64,000 bases of DNA from Rhodanobacteraceae bacterium (GCA_016708465.1 JADJFT010000009.1:92920-156919), one strand, 5' to 3'; positions 29,034-39,695 are shown, numbered from the stretch's first letter. The notes: generated from the letters alone by a model not told the origin. A program made the numbers and translations.

Positions 29034-29852
29034 TCAACCCGCAAACTGGTTCAGTTGCTTCCACTTGCTGCGTTTTGCCGGCCAGTTGCCGTCAAGATAC
29101 GGGTGCTCGGGGTAGTTCAGCTTGAGCACTTGCGCGGCTTCATCGCCGAGCTGGGCGCGGCCAATGCGACGATAACTTTCGGCCATGATTGCGAGTGCAT
29201 CCGCGGTGGCGGGCGATTCCTGATAGGTCTCGAGCAGGAACTTGGCACGGCCGGCGGCGGCGAGATAAGCACCGCGGCGGAAGTAGTAGCTCGCCACCAT
29301 CAGTTCGGAGTTGGCCAAGCCATTGCGCAAATAGACCATACGTTGGCGCGCATCCGGGGCGTAACTACTGTCCGGATACTTGTTCACCAGTTCACCGAAA
29401 TCCTGAAAGCTCTGGCGCACGTACTGCAGGTCACGTCGGGTGATGTCGTCCGAAAAGTACTTTTCGAGCAGACCGATACGACGGTTGAAGTTCACCAGCC
29501 CGCGCAGGTAGTAGGCGTAGTCGATACGCGGATGCGTCGGATAGATCTTGATGAAGCGGTTGATTGCGGACAGCGACTCATCCGGCTTGTTGTCGCGATA
29601 GAGCGCGTAGGCAAGTTCGATCTGGGCCTGTTCGTGATAGCGACCGTAGGGGAAGCGGGCGACGAGGCGCTCGTAAAACTTCACGGCGCGCTTGACTTCA
29701 CCATCGTCCAGCGCGGTCTTGGCTTCGCCATACATGGCGTCGACCGGCAGCGTTTCCGCGGCTTCCATGCGCACGCGGCTACTGCAGGCGGCGAAAAAGA
29801 GAATAAGGGTGAGCAGCAGCAGTCGGGCCGGAGTTTGGAAGCGCACAGGCAC
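29034..29852 (-). CDS. bamD: Outer membrane protein assembly factor BamD
   Basis: BamD is the essential lipoprotein partner of BamA in outer-membrane protein insertion. The signal peptide (LLLLTLILFFAACSS) has a lipobox with Cys. The mature part consists of TPR-like helices (YGEAKTALDDGEVKRAVKFY, LVARFPYGRYHEQAQIELAY, RRIGLLEKYFSDDITRRD, QSFQDFGELVNKYPDSSYAP), all matching BamD. GTG 29852 or GTG 29846 is the likely start; the longer frame to 29897 adds a non-signal-like extension. It is divergent from rluD, with about 110 bases between, the common gammaproteobacterial arrangement. Confidence 0.95.
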   Translation of the reverse strand: MPVRFQTPARLLLLTLILFFAACSSRVRMEAAETLPVDAMYGEAKTALDDGEVKRAVKFYERLVARFPYGRYHEQAQIELAYALYRDNKPDESLSAINRFIKIYPTHPRIDYAYYLRGLVNFNRRIGLLEKYFSDDITRRDLQYVRQSFQDFGELVNKYPDSSYAPDARQRMVYLRNGLANSELMVASYYFRRGAYLAAAGRAKFLLETYQESPATADALAIMAESYRRIGRAQLGDEAAQVLKLNYPEHPYLDGNWPAKRSKWKQLNQFAG

Positions 29853-29963
29853 AAACCATTCTAGAATGAGACGAGCATCATAGCCGATCCCGGCCAACTG
29901 TCGGGGCGAGGCCGTCCGTCACGATTCGCGCGGGGTTCAGTCCCGTCTGCCCCCGGAAACCAC

Positions 29964-30956
29964 ATGAACGACATCATCGACACCGAGATCGAGGCGCCCG
30001 CCAGCGATCGCTTCGACTTCCGCATCAACCCGGAACTGGCCGGAAAGCGCTTCGACCAAGCGCTTGCAGAGTCATTGCCGCAGTTTTCGCGCTCACGCCT
30101 TTCCGGCTGGATCAAGGACGGCCGAGCGACGCTGAATGGCGCGACCGTGCGACCGAAGGACAGCGTGCACGCCGGTGACGCCGTCATCGTGAATGCCGAG
30201 CGTGACATCCAGATCACCGATGAGCCTGAGGCGATCGGACTCGACATCCTGTTCGAGGATCGCGACGTCATCGTCATCAACAAGCCGCCGGGGCTGGTCG
30301 TGCATCCAGGTGCTGGGAACGCCCGTGGCACGTTGGTGAATGCGCTGTTGCATCACGACCTCAGTCTGCGTGAACTGCCGCGTGCTGGCATCGTGCATCG
30401 TCTCGATAAGGACACCTCGGGCGCGATGGTGGTGGCGAAAACGATGGAGGCGCATGCGGCGCTGGTTGCGCAGCTCTCCGAGCGCGAGGTAAATCGTCGC
30501 TATGTCGCGTTGGTCAATGGCAACCTGATCGCAGGTGGCAGGATCGACGCACCGATCGACCGCGATCCGCGTGACCGTATCCGCATGGCGGTGGTCGAAG
30601 GTGGACGCGATGCGATCACTCACTACCGAGTGCTCGAACGCTTTCGCGCCCATACGTTGCTCAGTTGCCAACTCGAAACCGGCCGCACGCACCAGATTCG
30701 CGTGCATCTGAACCATATTCGCCACGGCATTCTTGGCGACCCGCTGTATGGCCCTGGGCTGAAATTACCGAAAGCTGCGAGTCCGGCGCTGATCGAGTGC
30801 CTGCGCCAATTCAAGCGCCAGGCCTTGCATGCGGCCGAGCTCGCATTCGAGCATCCGCGCACGAAAAAACAGGTGGCGTTTAGTGCGGTGATGCCAGAAG
30901 ACATGGAAGAGCTAATCGCATTCCTGCGGCGCGCTTCACCACTCGAATCGGCATGA
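29964..30956 (+). CDS. rluD: 23S rRNA pseudouridine synthase RluD
   Basis: RluD makes the pseudouridines of helix 69 of 23S rRNA. The 330 residues begin with an S4 RNA-binding domain (GKRFDQALAESLPQFSRSRL). The catalytic domain follows with the key Asp in GIVHRLDKDTSGAMVVAKT, plus VINKPPGLVVHPGAG and LETGRTHQIRVHLNHI. It overlaps the next gene by four bases (ATGA), and the pair rluD-pgeF beside divergent bamD is a conserved gammaproteobacterial block. Confidence 0.96.
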   Translation: MNDIIDTEIEAPASDRFDFRINPELAGKRFDQALAESLPQFSRSRLSGWIKDGRATLNGATVRPKDSVHAGDAVIVNAERDIQITDEPEAIGLDILFEDRDVIVINKPPGLVVHPGAGNARGTLVNALLHHDLSLRELPRAGIVHRLDKDTSGAMVVAKTMEAHAALVAQLSEREVNRRYVALVNGNLIAGGRIDAPIDRDPRDRIRMAVVEGGRDAITHYRVLERFRAHTLLSCQLETGRTHQIRVHLNHIRHGILGDPLYGPGLKLPKAASPALIECLRQFKRQALHAAELAFEHPRTKKQVAFSAVMPEDMEELIAFLRRASPLESA

Positions 30957-31720
30957 CGGAACTGCTCGTTGGCGCGCAGTGGCATGGGCCTGCAGGCGTG
31001 CGGGCGATCACGACAATGCGACGCGGGCTCGGTAATTCGCAGCCGCCGTTCGATGCGTTCAATCTCGGCGATCACGTCGGCGATGATGCCGTTGCGGTGG
31101 CCTCGAATCGTGCGCTTTTGCGCCAAGCGTACGTGTTGCCGATGCAGCCGTTGTGGTTGCGACAGGTCCATGGCGTGCGTGTTGTCGATGCCGATGCCGT
31201 CGCGCTCGACGAGCCTGCCGAGGCAGACGCGGTCGTTTCGCGCCAGCCCGGGCGAGTCCTGGCGATCCTCACTGCGGACTGTCTGCCGATCGTGTTTGCG
31301 GCCGATGATGAGTCCGTGATCGGTGCGGCCCACGCCGGCTGGCGTGGACTGGCAGATGGGGTGTTGGCAGCGACCGTTGCGGCAATGCGGCACGATCCAG
31401 CACGCATTTCGGCGTCGATCGGCCCCGGAATCCGTCAAGCGGCCTTTGAAGTCGGCCGCGACGTGCGCGACGCCTTTCTTCAACCCGACCCGCTCGCCCT
31501 CGCGGCATTCAAGCCAAGCCCGCGCCGAGATCATTTTTTCTGCGATCTGGCGATGCTGGCGCGGCTGCGTCTGACGAAACTCGGCCTCACCCGCATCACT
31601 GATTGCGGCCTGTGCACGTATTCCGACGCGAGCCGGTTTTATTCGCACCGGCGCGATCAGCGGACGGGGCGGATGGCGACCTTGGTGTGGCGGGCGCAGG
31701 GCAATCGCCAAACTTGTTGA
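30953..31720 (+). CDS. pgeF: Purine nucleoside phosphorylase / laccase-fold protein PgeF (YfiH)
   Basis: The 255-residue protein belongs to the YfiH/DUF152 (Cu-oxidase_4) family. The conserved zinc-site motifs are ILTADCLPIVFA and AAHAGWRGLADGVLAATV, and the end reads DCGLCTYSDASRFYSHRRDQ. Members have been shown to act as purine nucleoside phosphorylases or adenosine deaminases and, in E. coli, to edit peptidoglycan precursors (PgeF). The ATGA overlap with rluD suggests translational coupling. Confidence 0.92.
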   Translation: MTELLVGAQWHGPAGVRAITTMRRGLGNSQPPFDAFNLGDHVGDDAVAVASNRALLRQAYVLPMQPLWLRQVHGVRVVDADAVALDEPAEADAVVSRQPGRVLAILTADCLPIVFAADDESVIGAAHAGWRGLADGVLAATVAAMRHDPARISASIGPGIRQAAFEVGRDVRDAFLQPDPLALAAFKPSPRRDHFFCDLAMLARLRLTKLGLTRITDCGLCTYSDASRFYSHRRDQRTGRMATLVWRAQGNRQTC

Positions 31721-31793
31721 ACGTCGCTCCAGCTTGCGATGGGCTTGCGAAAAATGGTTATCGTCGACGCTGGGCATCGGTCTGGAGGCTGAT

Positions 31794-34700
31794 ATGCGAA
31801 TTCGTGCATCCGCGAGTATTTTTGCAGTCGCATTCTTATTGGCGACATGCTTCGTCTTGCCTGCGCAGGGGCAAGCGTTATTCTCCTCGAATCCGGAGTT
31901 CCGGATCAACGATAGCGGCGAACCTTTACCGCAACAGCCACCCAGCCCTGTGAGCGTGCACGGACGCGCGCTGGCGGTGGACGTGCGTCCGACGACATCG
32001 CGTTATGCCGAACCCACCACTCGTGCGCCCGTGTTTGACTTCGTCGAAGTTCCCGGGCCGGCGCGAACCAACCCCAACGCGCCGCGTGGCAAAGGAATGG
32101 CGGGTACGCCGGTGGCCACGATGCCTTGGCAGGCGCAAACGGGGGCCAAGTTTTGGGGCTCAGCATCGCCACAGTTCGACACCATCAATTTCCTCAACGA
32201 CAGTGCGTTGAACGACAGCTACCTGTTCATTCCTGCCGACCCACACGCCGCGGTTGGTCCATCGCATGTGGTCACGGTAGCGAACGTGACCCTCATGATT
32301 CACGACAAGGCGGGAAACCTGCTTTATTCGTCCGGGTTACAGGACTTCTTCGCCGGCATGGGTGCGAACGCCCCAACGACTTACACCTTCGATCCAAAAA
32401 TTCTTTATGACTCGCACGCAGGCCGTTACGTGCTGGTGACGCTGGAGCAGGACGATCCAGCGGGTACCGCAAACGACAAGTCATTGATCTACTTCGCAGT
32501 GTCCGACGACAACGATCCGACCGGCACTTGGTACCAGCTCCGTCTCAACTTCAAGACTTTGATTGGCGGTACGGCGCGGTGGCTCGACTATCCGGGCTTC
32601 GCGTTCGACGAAGAAGCGGTGTATCTCGTCGGCAATGTCTTCCGCTTCACGGGGGCATTTGACAGTGTGCGTATGTTTACCATTGCCAAAGGACTGGGCA
32701 CCGGCGGGTGGTATGACGGTGGGACTGCAGTCAGCTATGGCCCGACCAATCCTTATGGTGGGAGCGGAATAGCGTCGACGACGATGCCGGCACGCATCGA
32801 AGGCACGCCGCCACCGGGGACCATCGGGACTTGGCTCACGCTTTACAGCGGCCTGGCATCAGGAGCACCGAATACATCCAGGCAATGCGGATGGACAATC
32901 CGCTCAGTGTCACGCCGACGTTTACGCTGACCCAGTTGGTCCAGGGCGATATCGACACCGGTGCGACCCTGCCGGGAGCAGCGCAGCCAGGCAGCGATGC
33001 GGGCGGAACCAATCGTACGCTCGATACCGGGGACAGGCGTGCGATGGAGGCGGTATGGCGCGCGAATAGCCTGTGGACTGTGTTCACGGTGAATTCGAAT
33101 GCCGCACCCAACGCGAATCAGCCGACCGCAAGGTATATCCGACTCGATACCACGACGCCTGCGGCGCTTACGTTGGCCGAAGCGGGCAATGCCGGAGGCG
33201 AAGACATTTCGCCCGGGCTGTACACCTACTACCCATCGATTTCGGTGAACACCTACGGACAAATGGCGATGGGCTTCAGCGGCTCCAATGCGTCGACCTT
33301 TGCCGGTGCCTTCGCCGTGAGTCGGCGATCTGCCGACGCGGCCGGCAGCGTGTCGGCAACCCTACTGATCAAGAATGGCGTTGCGCACTACTATCGCGCG
33401 TTTGGCGGGTCCAGGAATCGCTGGGGCGACTACACCGCGACGGCGCTTGATCCGGCGAACCAGTGTTTCTGGGCCTACAACAAGTGGGCGGATACGAAGG
33501 GTACGATTCTCGGTTCGTATCCCAACGAATATGGCCGCTGGAGCACGGTTGCCGCGCGCGTCTGTGTTTGCGACGGCGATGAAACCACGGCGGACGACGA
33601 CTTCGACGGCATTTGCGCCACCTCGGACAATTGTGATGCGGTGGCGAATCGCGATCAGGCCGATGCCGACGGCGACAGTGTCGGCGATGTTTGCGACAAC
33701 TGCGCGGCCGTATCCAATCCGACCCAGACCGACACCGACAGCGATGGCATTGGCGATGCCTGCGATCTTGGCGACGCCACGACGACGATCCTGAGCAGCG
33801 CCTCCGATCCCAGCGTATTCGGCGAATTCGTCAATCTGACGGCGCAAGTGAGCAGCGTCTCGGCACCGCCGACACCGACGGGCACGGTGGCGTTTAGCGA
33901 TGGCGCGAGCCCGATCGGCAATGTTTCCGTCAATGTTGCGGGTGCCGCAGTGCTCGGGACGAGCACCTTGTCGGTCGGCGCTCATGCCCTGTCCGCGACT
34001 TACGGCGGCGACGCGCTCTATGCCGCCAGCAGTGGCAATGACGCGCACACCGTCAACAAGGCCAACACCACGCTTTCGATCAGCGATACGCCTGATCCCA
34101 GCATCGACACCGGCAATGTCACGGTCACGGCATCCCTCCTCGTGACCCATCCGGGTTCCGGAACGCCGACCGGAACGATTACGGTTACCGCGACGCAGTC
34201 GACCGGTTGCACCATGAATTTGCCGACTACCAGTTGCGCGCTCAGCTTCAGCGCGGCGGGCAGTCAGACGATCAACGCCAGTTTTGGCGGCGACGCCAGT
34301 TTCAATGGCTCGGTCGCCACGGCAATCACGAATCAGGTGAATCCTTCGAATACGGCACCGACCATCACCGGGCCGTCAAATCAGTCGATCAACGAAGATG
34401 CGAACACCGGCGCACTGGCGGTCACGGTGGGGGACGCCGAGACTGCGGCGTCCAGCCTGACGCTGGCTGGCACGTCGGACAATACGACGCTGGTGCCGAA
34501 CAATGCGGCCAACATCGCGTTGGGCGGTAGCGGTACCAATCGCACGGTGACGATCATGCCGGCGGCGGATCAGAGCGGCAGCGCAACGATCACCTTGCGA
34601 GTGACGGATCCGGGCGGATTGTTCACCGAAACCAGCTTCACCGTGACCATCACTGCGGTCGACGATGCGCCGACCGCAGTGGCGGACGTGGCAACGGTGA

Positions 34701-36648
34701 ACGAAGACAGCGGCTCGAACACGATCGATGTGCTCGGCAATGACTCCGATATTGATGGCGGCACCAATCTGGTCACCGCCGTCGGTACCGCGACCAACGG
34801 CACGACCGCCGTTGGCCCGGCCGGTGCGAACGTGACCTACACGCCGAATGGCAACTACTGCGGCCCGGACAGCTTCACTTACGATCACCGGCGGCAGCAG
34901 GAGCAGTCAGCGTCACCGTGACCTGCATCGACGATGGTCCGGCGGCGGCCGTGGCCGACAGCGTGACGGTGAACGAAGACAGCGGCGCCAACACGATCAC
35001 GGTATTGACCAACGATACGCCTGACCCGGATGGCACGGCCTTTGTCGTCACCGCCGTCGGTACCGCGACCAACGGCACGACCGCCGTTGGCCCGGCCGGT
35101 GCGAACGTGACCTACACGCCGAATGGCAACTACTGTGGCCCGGACAGCTTCCTTACACGATCACCGGCGGCAGCAGCGCGACGGTGACAGTGACGGTGAC
35201 CTGCATCGACGATGGTCCGGCGGCGGCCGTGGCCGACAGCGTGACGGTGAACGAAGACAGCGGCGCCAACACGATCACGGTATTGACCAACGATACGCCT
35301 GACCCGGATGGCACGGCCTTTGTCGTCACCGCCGTCGGTACCGCGACCAACGGCACGACCGCCGTTGGCCCGGCCGGTGCGAACGTGACCTACACGCCGA
35401 ATGGCAACTACTGCGGCCCGGACAGCTTCACTTACACGATCACCGGCGGCAGCAGTGAAACGGTCAGCGTCACCGTGACCTGCATCGACGATGGTCCGGC
35501 GGCGGCCGTGGCCGACAGCGTGACGGTGAACGAAGACAGCGGCGCCAACACGATCACGGTATTGACCAACGATACGCCCGACCCGGATGGCACGGCCTTT
35601 GTCGTCACCGCCGTCGGTACCGCGACCAACGGCACGACCGCCGTTGGCCCGGCCGGTGCGAACGTGACCTACACGCCGAATGGCAACTACTGTGGCCCGG
35701 ACAGCTTCACTTACACGATCACCGGCGGCAGCAGCGCGACGGTGACAGTGACGGTGACCTGCATCGACGATGGTCCGGCGGCGGCCGTGGCCGACAGCGT
35801 GACGGTGAACGAAGACAGCGGCGCCAACACGATCACGGTATTGACCAACGATACGCCTGACCCGGATGGCACGGCCTTTGTCGTCACCGCCGTCGGTACC
35901 GCGACCAACGGCACGACCGCCGTTGGCCCGGCCGGTGCGAACGTGACCTACACGCCGAATGGCAACTACTGCGGCCCGGACAGCTTCACTTACACGATCA
36001 CCGGCGGCAGCAGTGGAAGCGGTCAGCGTCACCGTGACCTGCATCGACGATGGTCCGGCGGCGGCCGTGGCCGACAGCGTGACGGTGAACGAAGACAGCG
36101 GCGCCAACACGATCACGGTATTGACCAACGATACGCCCGACCCGGATGGCACGGCCTTTGTCGTCACCGCCGTCGGTACCGCGACCAACGGCACGACCGC
36201 CGTTGGCCCGGCCGGTGCGAACGTGACCTACACGCCGAATGGCAACTACTGTGGCCCGGACAGCTTCACTTACACGATCACCGGCGGCAGCAGTGAAACG
36301 GTGACAGTGACGGTGACGTGCATCAACGACGCGCCGGCGCCTGCGGGTTCGCTGGCGGATGTGACCTTGCCGGAAGCCGTGCCATTGTCGGTTGCAACGC
36401 TTTCAGCGTTCAGCGATGTCGACAATGCCAGCCTCACTTATGGCGCGTCTGGCTTGCCGGCGTGGCTGACGATCGATGCCGGTACCGGCGTGATTTCGGG
36501 AACGCCGCCGATCGGTGCATCGGTGCCTGGCAGTTATCCGATCACGGTCACCGCCAGTGACGCCGAGCCTTTGTCAGCCACGCAGTCATTCACGGTGACG
36601 GTGTTGCCGTTCGGACTCTTCGCGGACGGTTTCGAAACGATGCCGTGA
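31794..36648 (+). CDS. Large secreted Ig-like repeat protein with thrombospondin type-3 calcium repeats (several frameshifts)
   Basis: The start ATG 31794 follows TGGAGG. A signal peptide (SIFAVAFLLATCFVLPAQGQ) leads into a globular region of about 550 residues (IPADPHAAVGPSHVVTVANV), possibly a beta-propeller. Next come Asp-rich thrombospondin type-3 repeats (DADGDSVGDVCDNC, DTDSDGIGDACDLG), two Ig-like domains (about 33780-34340), a tandem array of about six 93-residue Ig/cadherin-like units (34642-36312), a putative Ig domain (YGASGLPAWLTIDAGTGVIS) and the end LFADGFETMP. Frame changes occur near 32865, 34885-34905, 35152 and 36015; outside them the protein continues intact, so about 1,600 residues are implied. 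Calcium-dependent adhesion or matrix function is inference from architecture. Confidence 0.85.
34642..36312 (+). repeat. Tandem 279-base coding repeat with 558-base higher-order period
   Basis: One diverged unit (34642-34917) is followed by five nearly identical ones (starting 34918, 35196, 35475, 35754, 36034), each encoding a 93-residue Ig-like domain (VTVNEDSGANTITVLTNDTP, GPAGANVTYTPNGNYCGPDS). Silent differences and the linker sequence alternate from unit to unit (TGC/TGT in the Asn-Tyr-Cys codons; linkers encoding ETVSVTVTC and ATVTVTVTC), so blocks of two units form the larger period. One-base or two-base irregularities at 34885, 35152 and 36015 break the frame. Confidence 0.95.
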
Positions 36649-36782
36649 GAGGTTCCCCGATGGCTCGATGAGCGCCTCGCGTTCGCGCGGCGCTCGGCTT
36701 CGGGCACACCAGCCCGAGGCCAGTTCGAAGTCAATTCCGGTACAGGGTTCAGCGTGCTGCCGTGGGCGGTCGGCCTCGACCC

Positions 36783-36815
36783 AAAAAAAACCGCGGCCCT
36801 TGCGGACCGCGGTTT
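36783..36815 (-). terminator. Rho-independent terminator of the hydrolase gene
   Basis: On the minus strand, a stem of about 12 bases (AAACCGCGGTCC with GGCCGCGGTTT, loop GCAA) ends in a run of eight T residues. It begins about 22 bases after the hydrolase stop at 36838. The stem also reads on the plus strand, so it may serve the convergent repeat-protein gene too. Confidence 0.85.
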
Positions 36816-36837
36816 CGAGTCTGACGCGTTGGCTGGA

Positions 36838-38766
36838 TCAGCGTGCGGCGTTGCTGTTCATCGTGCTGTTGCGACTGCTGTCCGAGGTCTGGGCCGGATC
36901 ACGCATGCTGCTGGTGTGGCACCAGCCGGTCTTGTGACCCTGATTGATCGCGCCGCTGAGCTGGCCCTTGGTCTGTTCGGTGGTGCCATCTTCGGGGTCA
37001 TTGAGCAGCAAGTCGGTGGCCATGTTGCAGTAGTCGTTCGTATACCAATTGGTGAGTTTGAACGAAGTCGTGTAGTAGTTCACCTTGGCGCGGCTGCTGG
37101 TCGGGATGCCGGCGAGCCAGCTCGATGCGCCGCTATACGTCAGGTTGGCATTGGTGCCGCAGCCGACACCGAACACCGAACCGAGCACTGCGGCATTGCC
37201 GGCGAGCGCGGTGCCTTGATAAGGCGTGCCAACCGATTGGATCAGGCGTGCACCGGTAGCGTTGTCGAGGCCAGACCAGTAATAGGTGTAAAGGTGCAGG
37301 GCTGCAGCACCACCTTGACTGTGCGCGACGATGCCGTAGGAATTCCAGGTCGCGCCGAAGGTCTTGATCAGGTTGGCGAACTGGTCATGCGAACGGTTCT
37401 TGTTGAAGTCCTTGAACACTACGGAGTTGCTGAACTTCGATGCGACCGGGCCCCAGGCATCACCGGAGCAGTAGCCGTGCACGAGCAACAGCTTGGTGCC
37501 GACGCCCTTGCCTTGTATCAAGCCCGTCGGGCGCAGTCCCTGGCGCATTTCGTCGTCGATGCCGGCAGCGCGAGTCAGCGCAGCTTTCGGCAACACGCCG
37601 ATGTCGATCGGCAGTTCGGCGATCTTCGCCAGCGGCACGAAGTGGTTCGGGTCTTCGATGCGCAGATTGCGCAGCGTGAATGGCCCGACGGCCTTCGCGT
37701 TGGCGATCCAGCGCGCATCCAGCGACAGCGGCAGGCGGCCATGGTCGAGTTCGCTCATGCCGCCAATCCAGGCCACGGGCAGGGCGCGCTTGCCACTGCG
37801 GCTCATGCCCCAGACTTCCCCGACCACGCGGTAGTGGTCGCTGCTTGCCTTGGCAACCGCGACATCGAGGTCGAGCGCGATACGGTGGTCCGATATCGAC
37901 TTTGCGAACACGACGCTGTTGCGCACGCTCAGTTGATCGGCGATCACCGGCAGTGCGAATTCGGCACTGCGCACGAAGCCCTTGCCATCCACAGTGCGGC
38001 CGGTTGCGATCACTTGTGCGGTGAAATCGCCAGCGGCGAGCGGTGCGAAGTCGGCGCCGAACAATCCGTCCATCGCCTTGGCGTCGCCGTGCAGGCCATC
38101 GTCGAACATCGGGTATTCGGCGATGCCATCCGGACCGGTCACGCGCAGCTTGGCGCCGGCGATCTGCGGCACACTTTCGCCGCCTTCTTCGTCATACACC
38201 GAGGCCACGAAGCCGAGGCGCTTGCCCACTTGCTGGTTGAAACTGGTCTGGTGCGCCATCAGCCGGGTCTTGCCTGCGCCTTCAACGAGTACGAAGCCCG
38301 CAGTGGCGGAATCGGCTTCCACCGACAGCGTCCAGTCGCCTGGCGTCATCGCCTTGAAGCCGTAGCGCACGGCCGGGAAGCTTTGGCCTTCCAGCGCGAA
38401 ATCGGTGCGGTCCAATTCCTGTGCCAGTTCGCGCACCGACTTGGCCTGCGTGCCCATTGGATCGCGCAGACCGAGATCCCACTGCGCTTTCGCGCCCGAA
38501 AAGCTGAGCAGGTTCAGGTTTTCGCCTTCCACCGGCAACTGCGACTGCCAGCCGTAACGACCATTCGCCAGCTTTTCGAGTTGCACCGGCAATAGCGCCG
38601 ACTTCGAATGCACGGCGGTGCGTGCGGGTTCGACCGCAGCCATGTCGGCGAATTCGGAGGGCGGACCAGCGAGTTGCTTAGTCGCCAGTTGCGCGGCGGA
38701 AACCGATGCGAACGGAACTGCAGCAGCAGCAAGGGACAACAGGAAACCGGTACGACGCTTGATCAC
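36838..38766 (-). CDS. Secreted alpha/beta-hydrolase (lipase/esterase-like) with an N-terminal choice-of-anchor-type domain
   Basis: Start GTG 38766 has a good ribosome site (GGGAGGG) and gives a signal peptide (FLLSLAAAAVPFASVSAAQ). Residues of about 50-370 form a beta-rich region with bacterial Ig-like stretches (FDDGLHGDAKAMDGLFGADF) like that of choice-of-anchor X proteins. The C-terminal 230 residues are an alpha/beta-hydrolase: oxyanion region LLLVHGYCSGDAWG, nucleophile elbow IVAHSQGGAAALHL (Ser in AHSQG), and a late His in HKTGWCHTSSM. Paired Cys residues fit a secreted enzyme. The substrate is unknown; lipase or esterase activity is inferred from the fold. A terminator follows at 36783-36815. 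Confidence 0.85.
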   Translation of the reverse strand: MIKRRTGFLLSLAAAAVPFASVSAAQLATKQLAGPPSEFADMAAVEPARTAVHSKSALLPVQLEKLANGRYGWQSQLPVEGENLNLLSFSGAKAQWDLGLRDPMGTQAKSVRELAQELDRTDFALEGQSFPAVRYGFKAMTPGDWTLSVEADSATAGFVLVEGAGKTRLMAHQTSFNQQVGKRLGFVASVYDEEGGESVPQIAGAKLRVTGPDGIAEYPMFDDGLHGDAKAMDGLFGADFAPLAAGDFTAQVIATGRTVDGKGFVRSAEFALPVIADQLSVRNSVVFAKSISDHRIALDLDVAVAKASSDHYRVVGEVWGMSRSGKRALPVAWIGGMSELDHGRLPLSLDARWIANAKAVGPFTLRNLRIEDPNHFVPLAKIAELPIDIGVLPKAALTRAAGIDDEMRQGLRPTGLIQGKGVGTKLLLVHGYCSGDAWGPVASKFSNSVVFKDFNKNRSHDQFANLIKTFGATWNSYGIVAHSQGGAAALHLYTYYWSGLDNATGARLIQSVGTPYQGTALAGNAAVLGSVFGVGCGTNANLTYSGASSWLAGIPTSSRAKVNYYTTSFKLTNWYTNDYCNMATDLLLNDPEDGTTEQTKGQLSGAINQGHKTGWCHTSSMRDPAQTSDSSRNSTMNSNAAR

Positions 38767-39066
38767 GAAACCCTCCCAGGTTAGGCGTGCGCGCAAGCGG
38801 GGTCGCGCGTTCGATACGTGGATAGGTGTGCGCCGGATCGAGTCCCCCGCTGCCTGAGCCCCTGAGCTCAAGTGTGGCGCGGTGTGAAGTGTGCACTAGT
38901 TCGCAAAATTCGCACGCTGCAGTGCGTCAAACGATCGTTTGAGACAACTGTTTGCGATTGGATACGTTGAAATGAGACGCCGGTCGCTGAAGCAATTCAG
39001 GATAACGAATTTCGCTGCGCCGATTCTTTCGTGGACGACACCTGAAGCGGCACTGGGCCGCTCAGA
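38767..39066 (-). promoter_or_regulatory. Promoter region of the hydrolase with a 16-base palindrome
   Basis: No gene is supported in these 300 bases. A perfect 16-base palindrome TCAAACGATCGTTTGA occupies 38927-38942, and just beside it is an inverted repeat CGCAC-N6-GTGCG (about 38911-38926). The spacing suits a dimeric repressor or activator site about 160 bases before the hydrolase start. The two-component regulator gene ends at 39067, so this is most simply the hydrolase control region. The regulator is unknown. Confidence 0.4.
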
Positions 39067-39695
39067 TCAAACCAGCCCATCTTTGAGCGCACGCACTGCG
39101 GCCTGGGTGCGGTCGCTGACGTCGAGTTTGTGCAGCAGATGGCTGACGTGGGTTTTCACGGTTTTGATGCCGATGCCTAGCCGGGTGGCAATGTCGGCAT
39201 TGCCGAGACCCTGCACAATCAAGCGCAGCACGTCGTGTTCGCGGGCACTGAGGGCGGCGCGCAGGGGGTCTGTGCGCGCTGTCCGGCAATTAGGCTGGCA
39301 ATTCGTGGATGCAACACGCGCTCGCCGCGATCGGTGGCGAGAATTGCATCGCGTAATTGTTCCGGTGAACTGTCCTTGAGCAAGGCCGAGGTCGCGCCGG
39401 CCTGAAACACATCGAACAGAAGGTGCGCGTCGTCGCTTGATGTCAGCACGAGTATGCGCGCATCAGCGATGACGTCACCGAGCGTCGCAACCAGTGCTGC
39501 GCCGCCGCCCGGCATCAGCAAATCGAGCAGGATCACATCGACGTCGTTGCTGGCGAGCGCGTTGATAAGTGCGTTGCCGTCACCGGACTCGATCACGACA
39601 TCGAATTCCCGTTGTGACTCGAGAAATGCGCGCAAGCCGCGACGTACCACCGGGTGGTCGTCGGCGATTGCGATACGGATGGGTTTGTCGCTCAT
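39067..39695 (-). CDS. NarL/FixJ-family response regulator (frameshift between domains)
   Basis: The receiver domain is clear (IRIAIADDHPVVRRGLRAFL, Asp in VDVILLDLLMPGGG, Lys in SALLKDSSPEQL). The frame then degenerates near 39275, but the LuxR-type helix-turn-helix continues in another frame (ALSAREHDVLRLIVQGLGNA, GIGIKTVKTHVSHLLHKLDV) and stops at 39067. One lost base in the CCCCC run would rejoin about 210 residues. The start ATG 39695 overlaps the kinase stop by four bases (ATGA), so kinase and regulator are one operon. The target genes are unknown; the downstream hydrolase on the same strand is one candidate. Confidence 0.88.

Noticed and set aside
35130..36194. 354-codon minus-strand frame across the Ig repeat
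   Set aside because: It repeats only because the DNA repeats; the plus strand encodes regular Ig-like domains.
36754..38595. 613-codon open frame on the plus strand opposite the secreted hydrolase
   Set aside because: The minus strand has a signal peptide, GxSxG elbow and terminator; the plus frame has no domain and arises from GC-rich codon bias.
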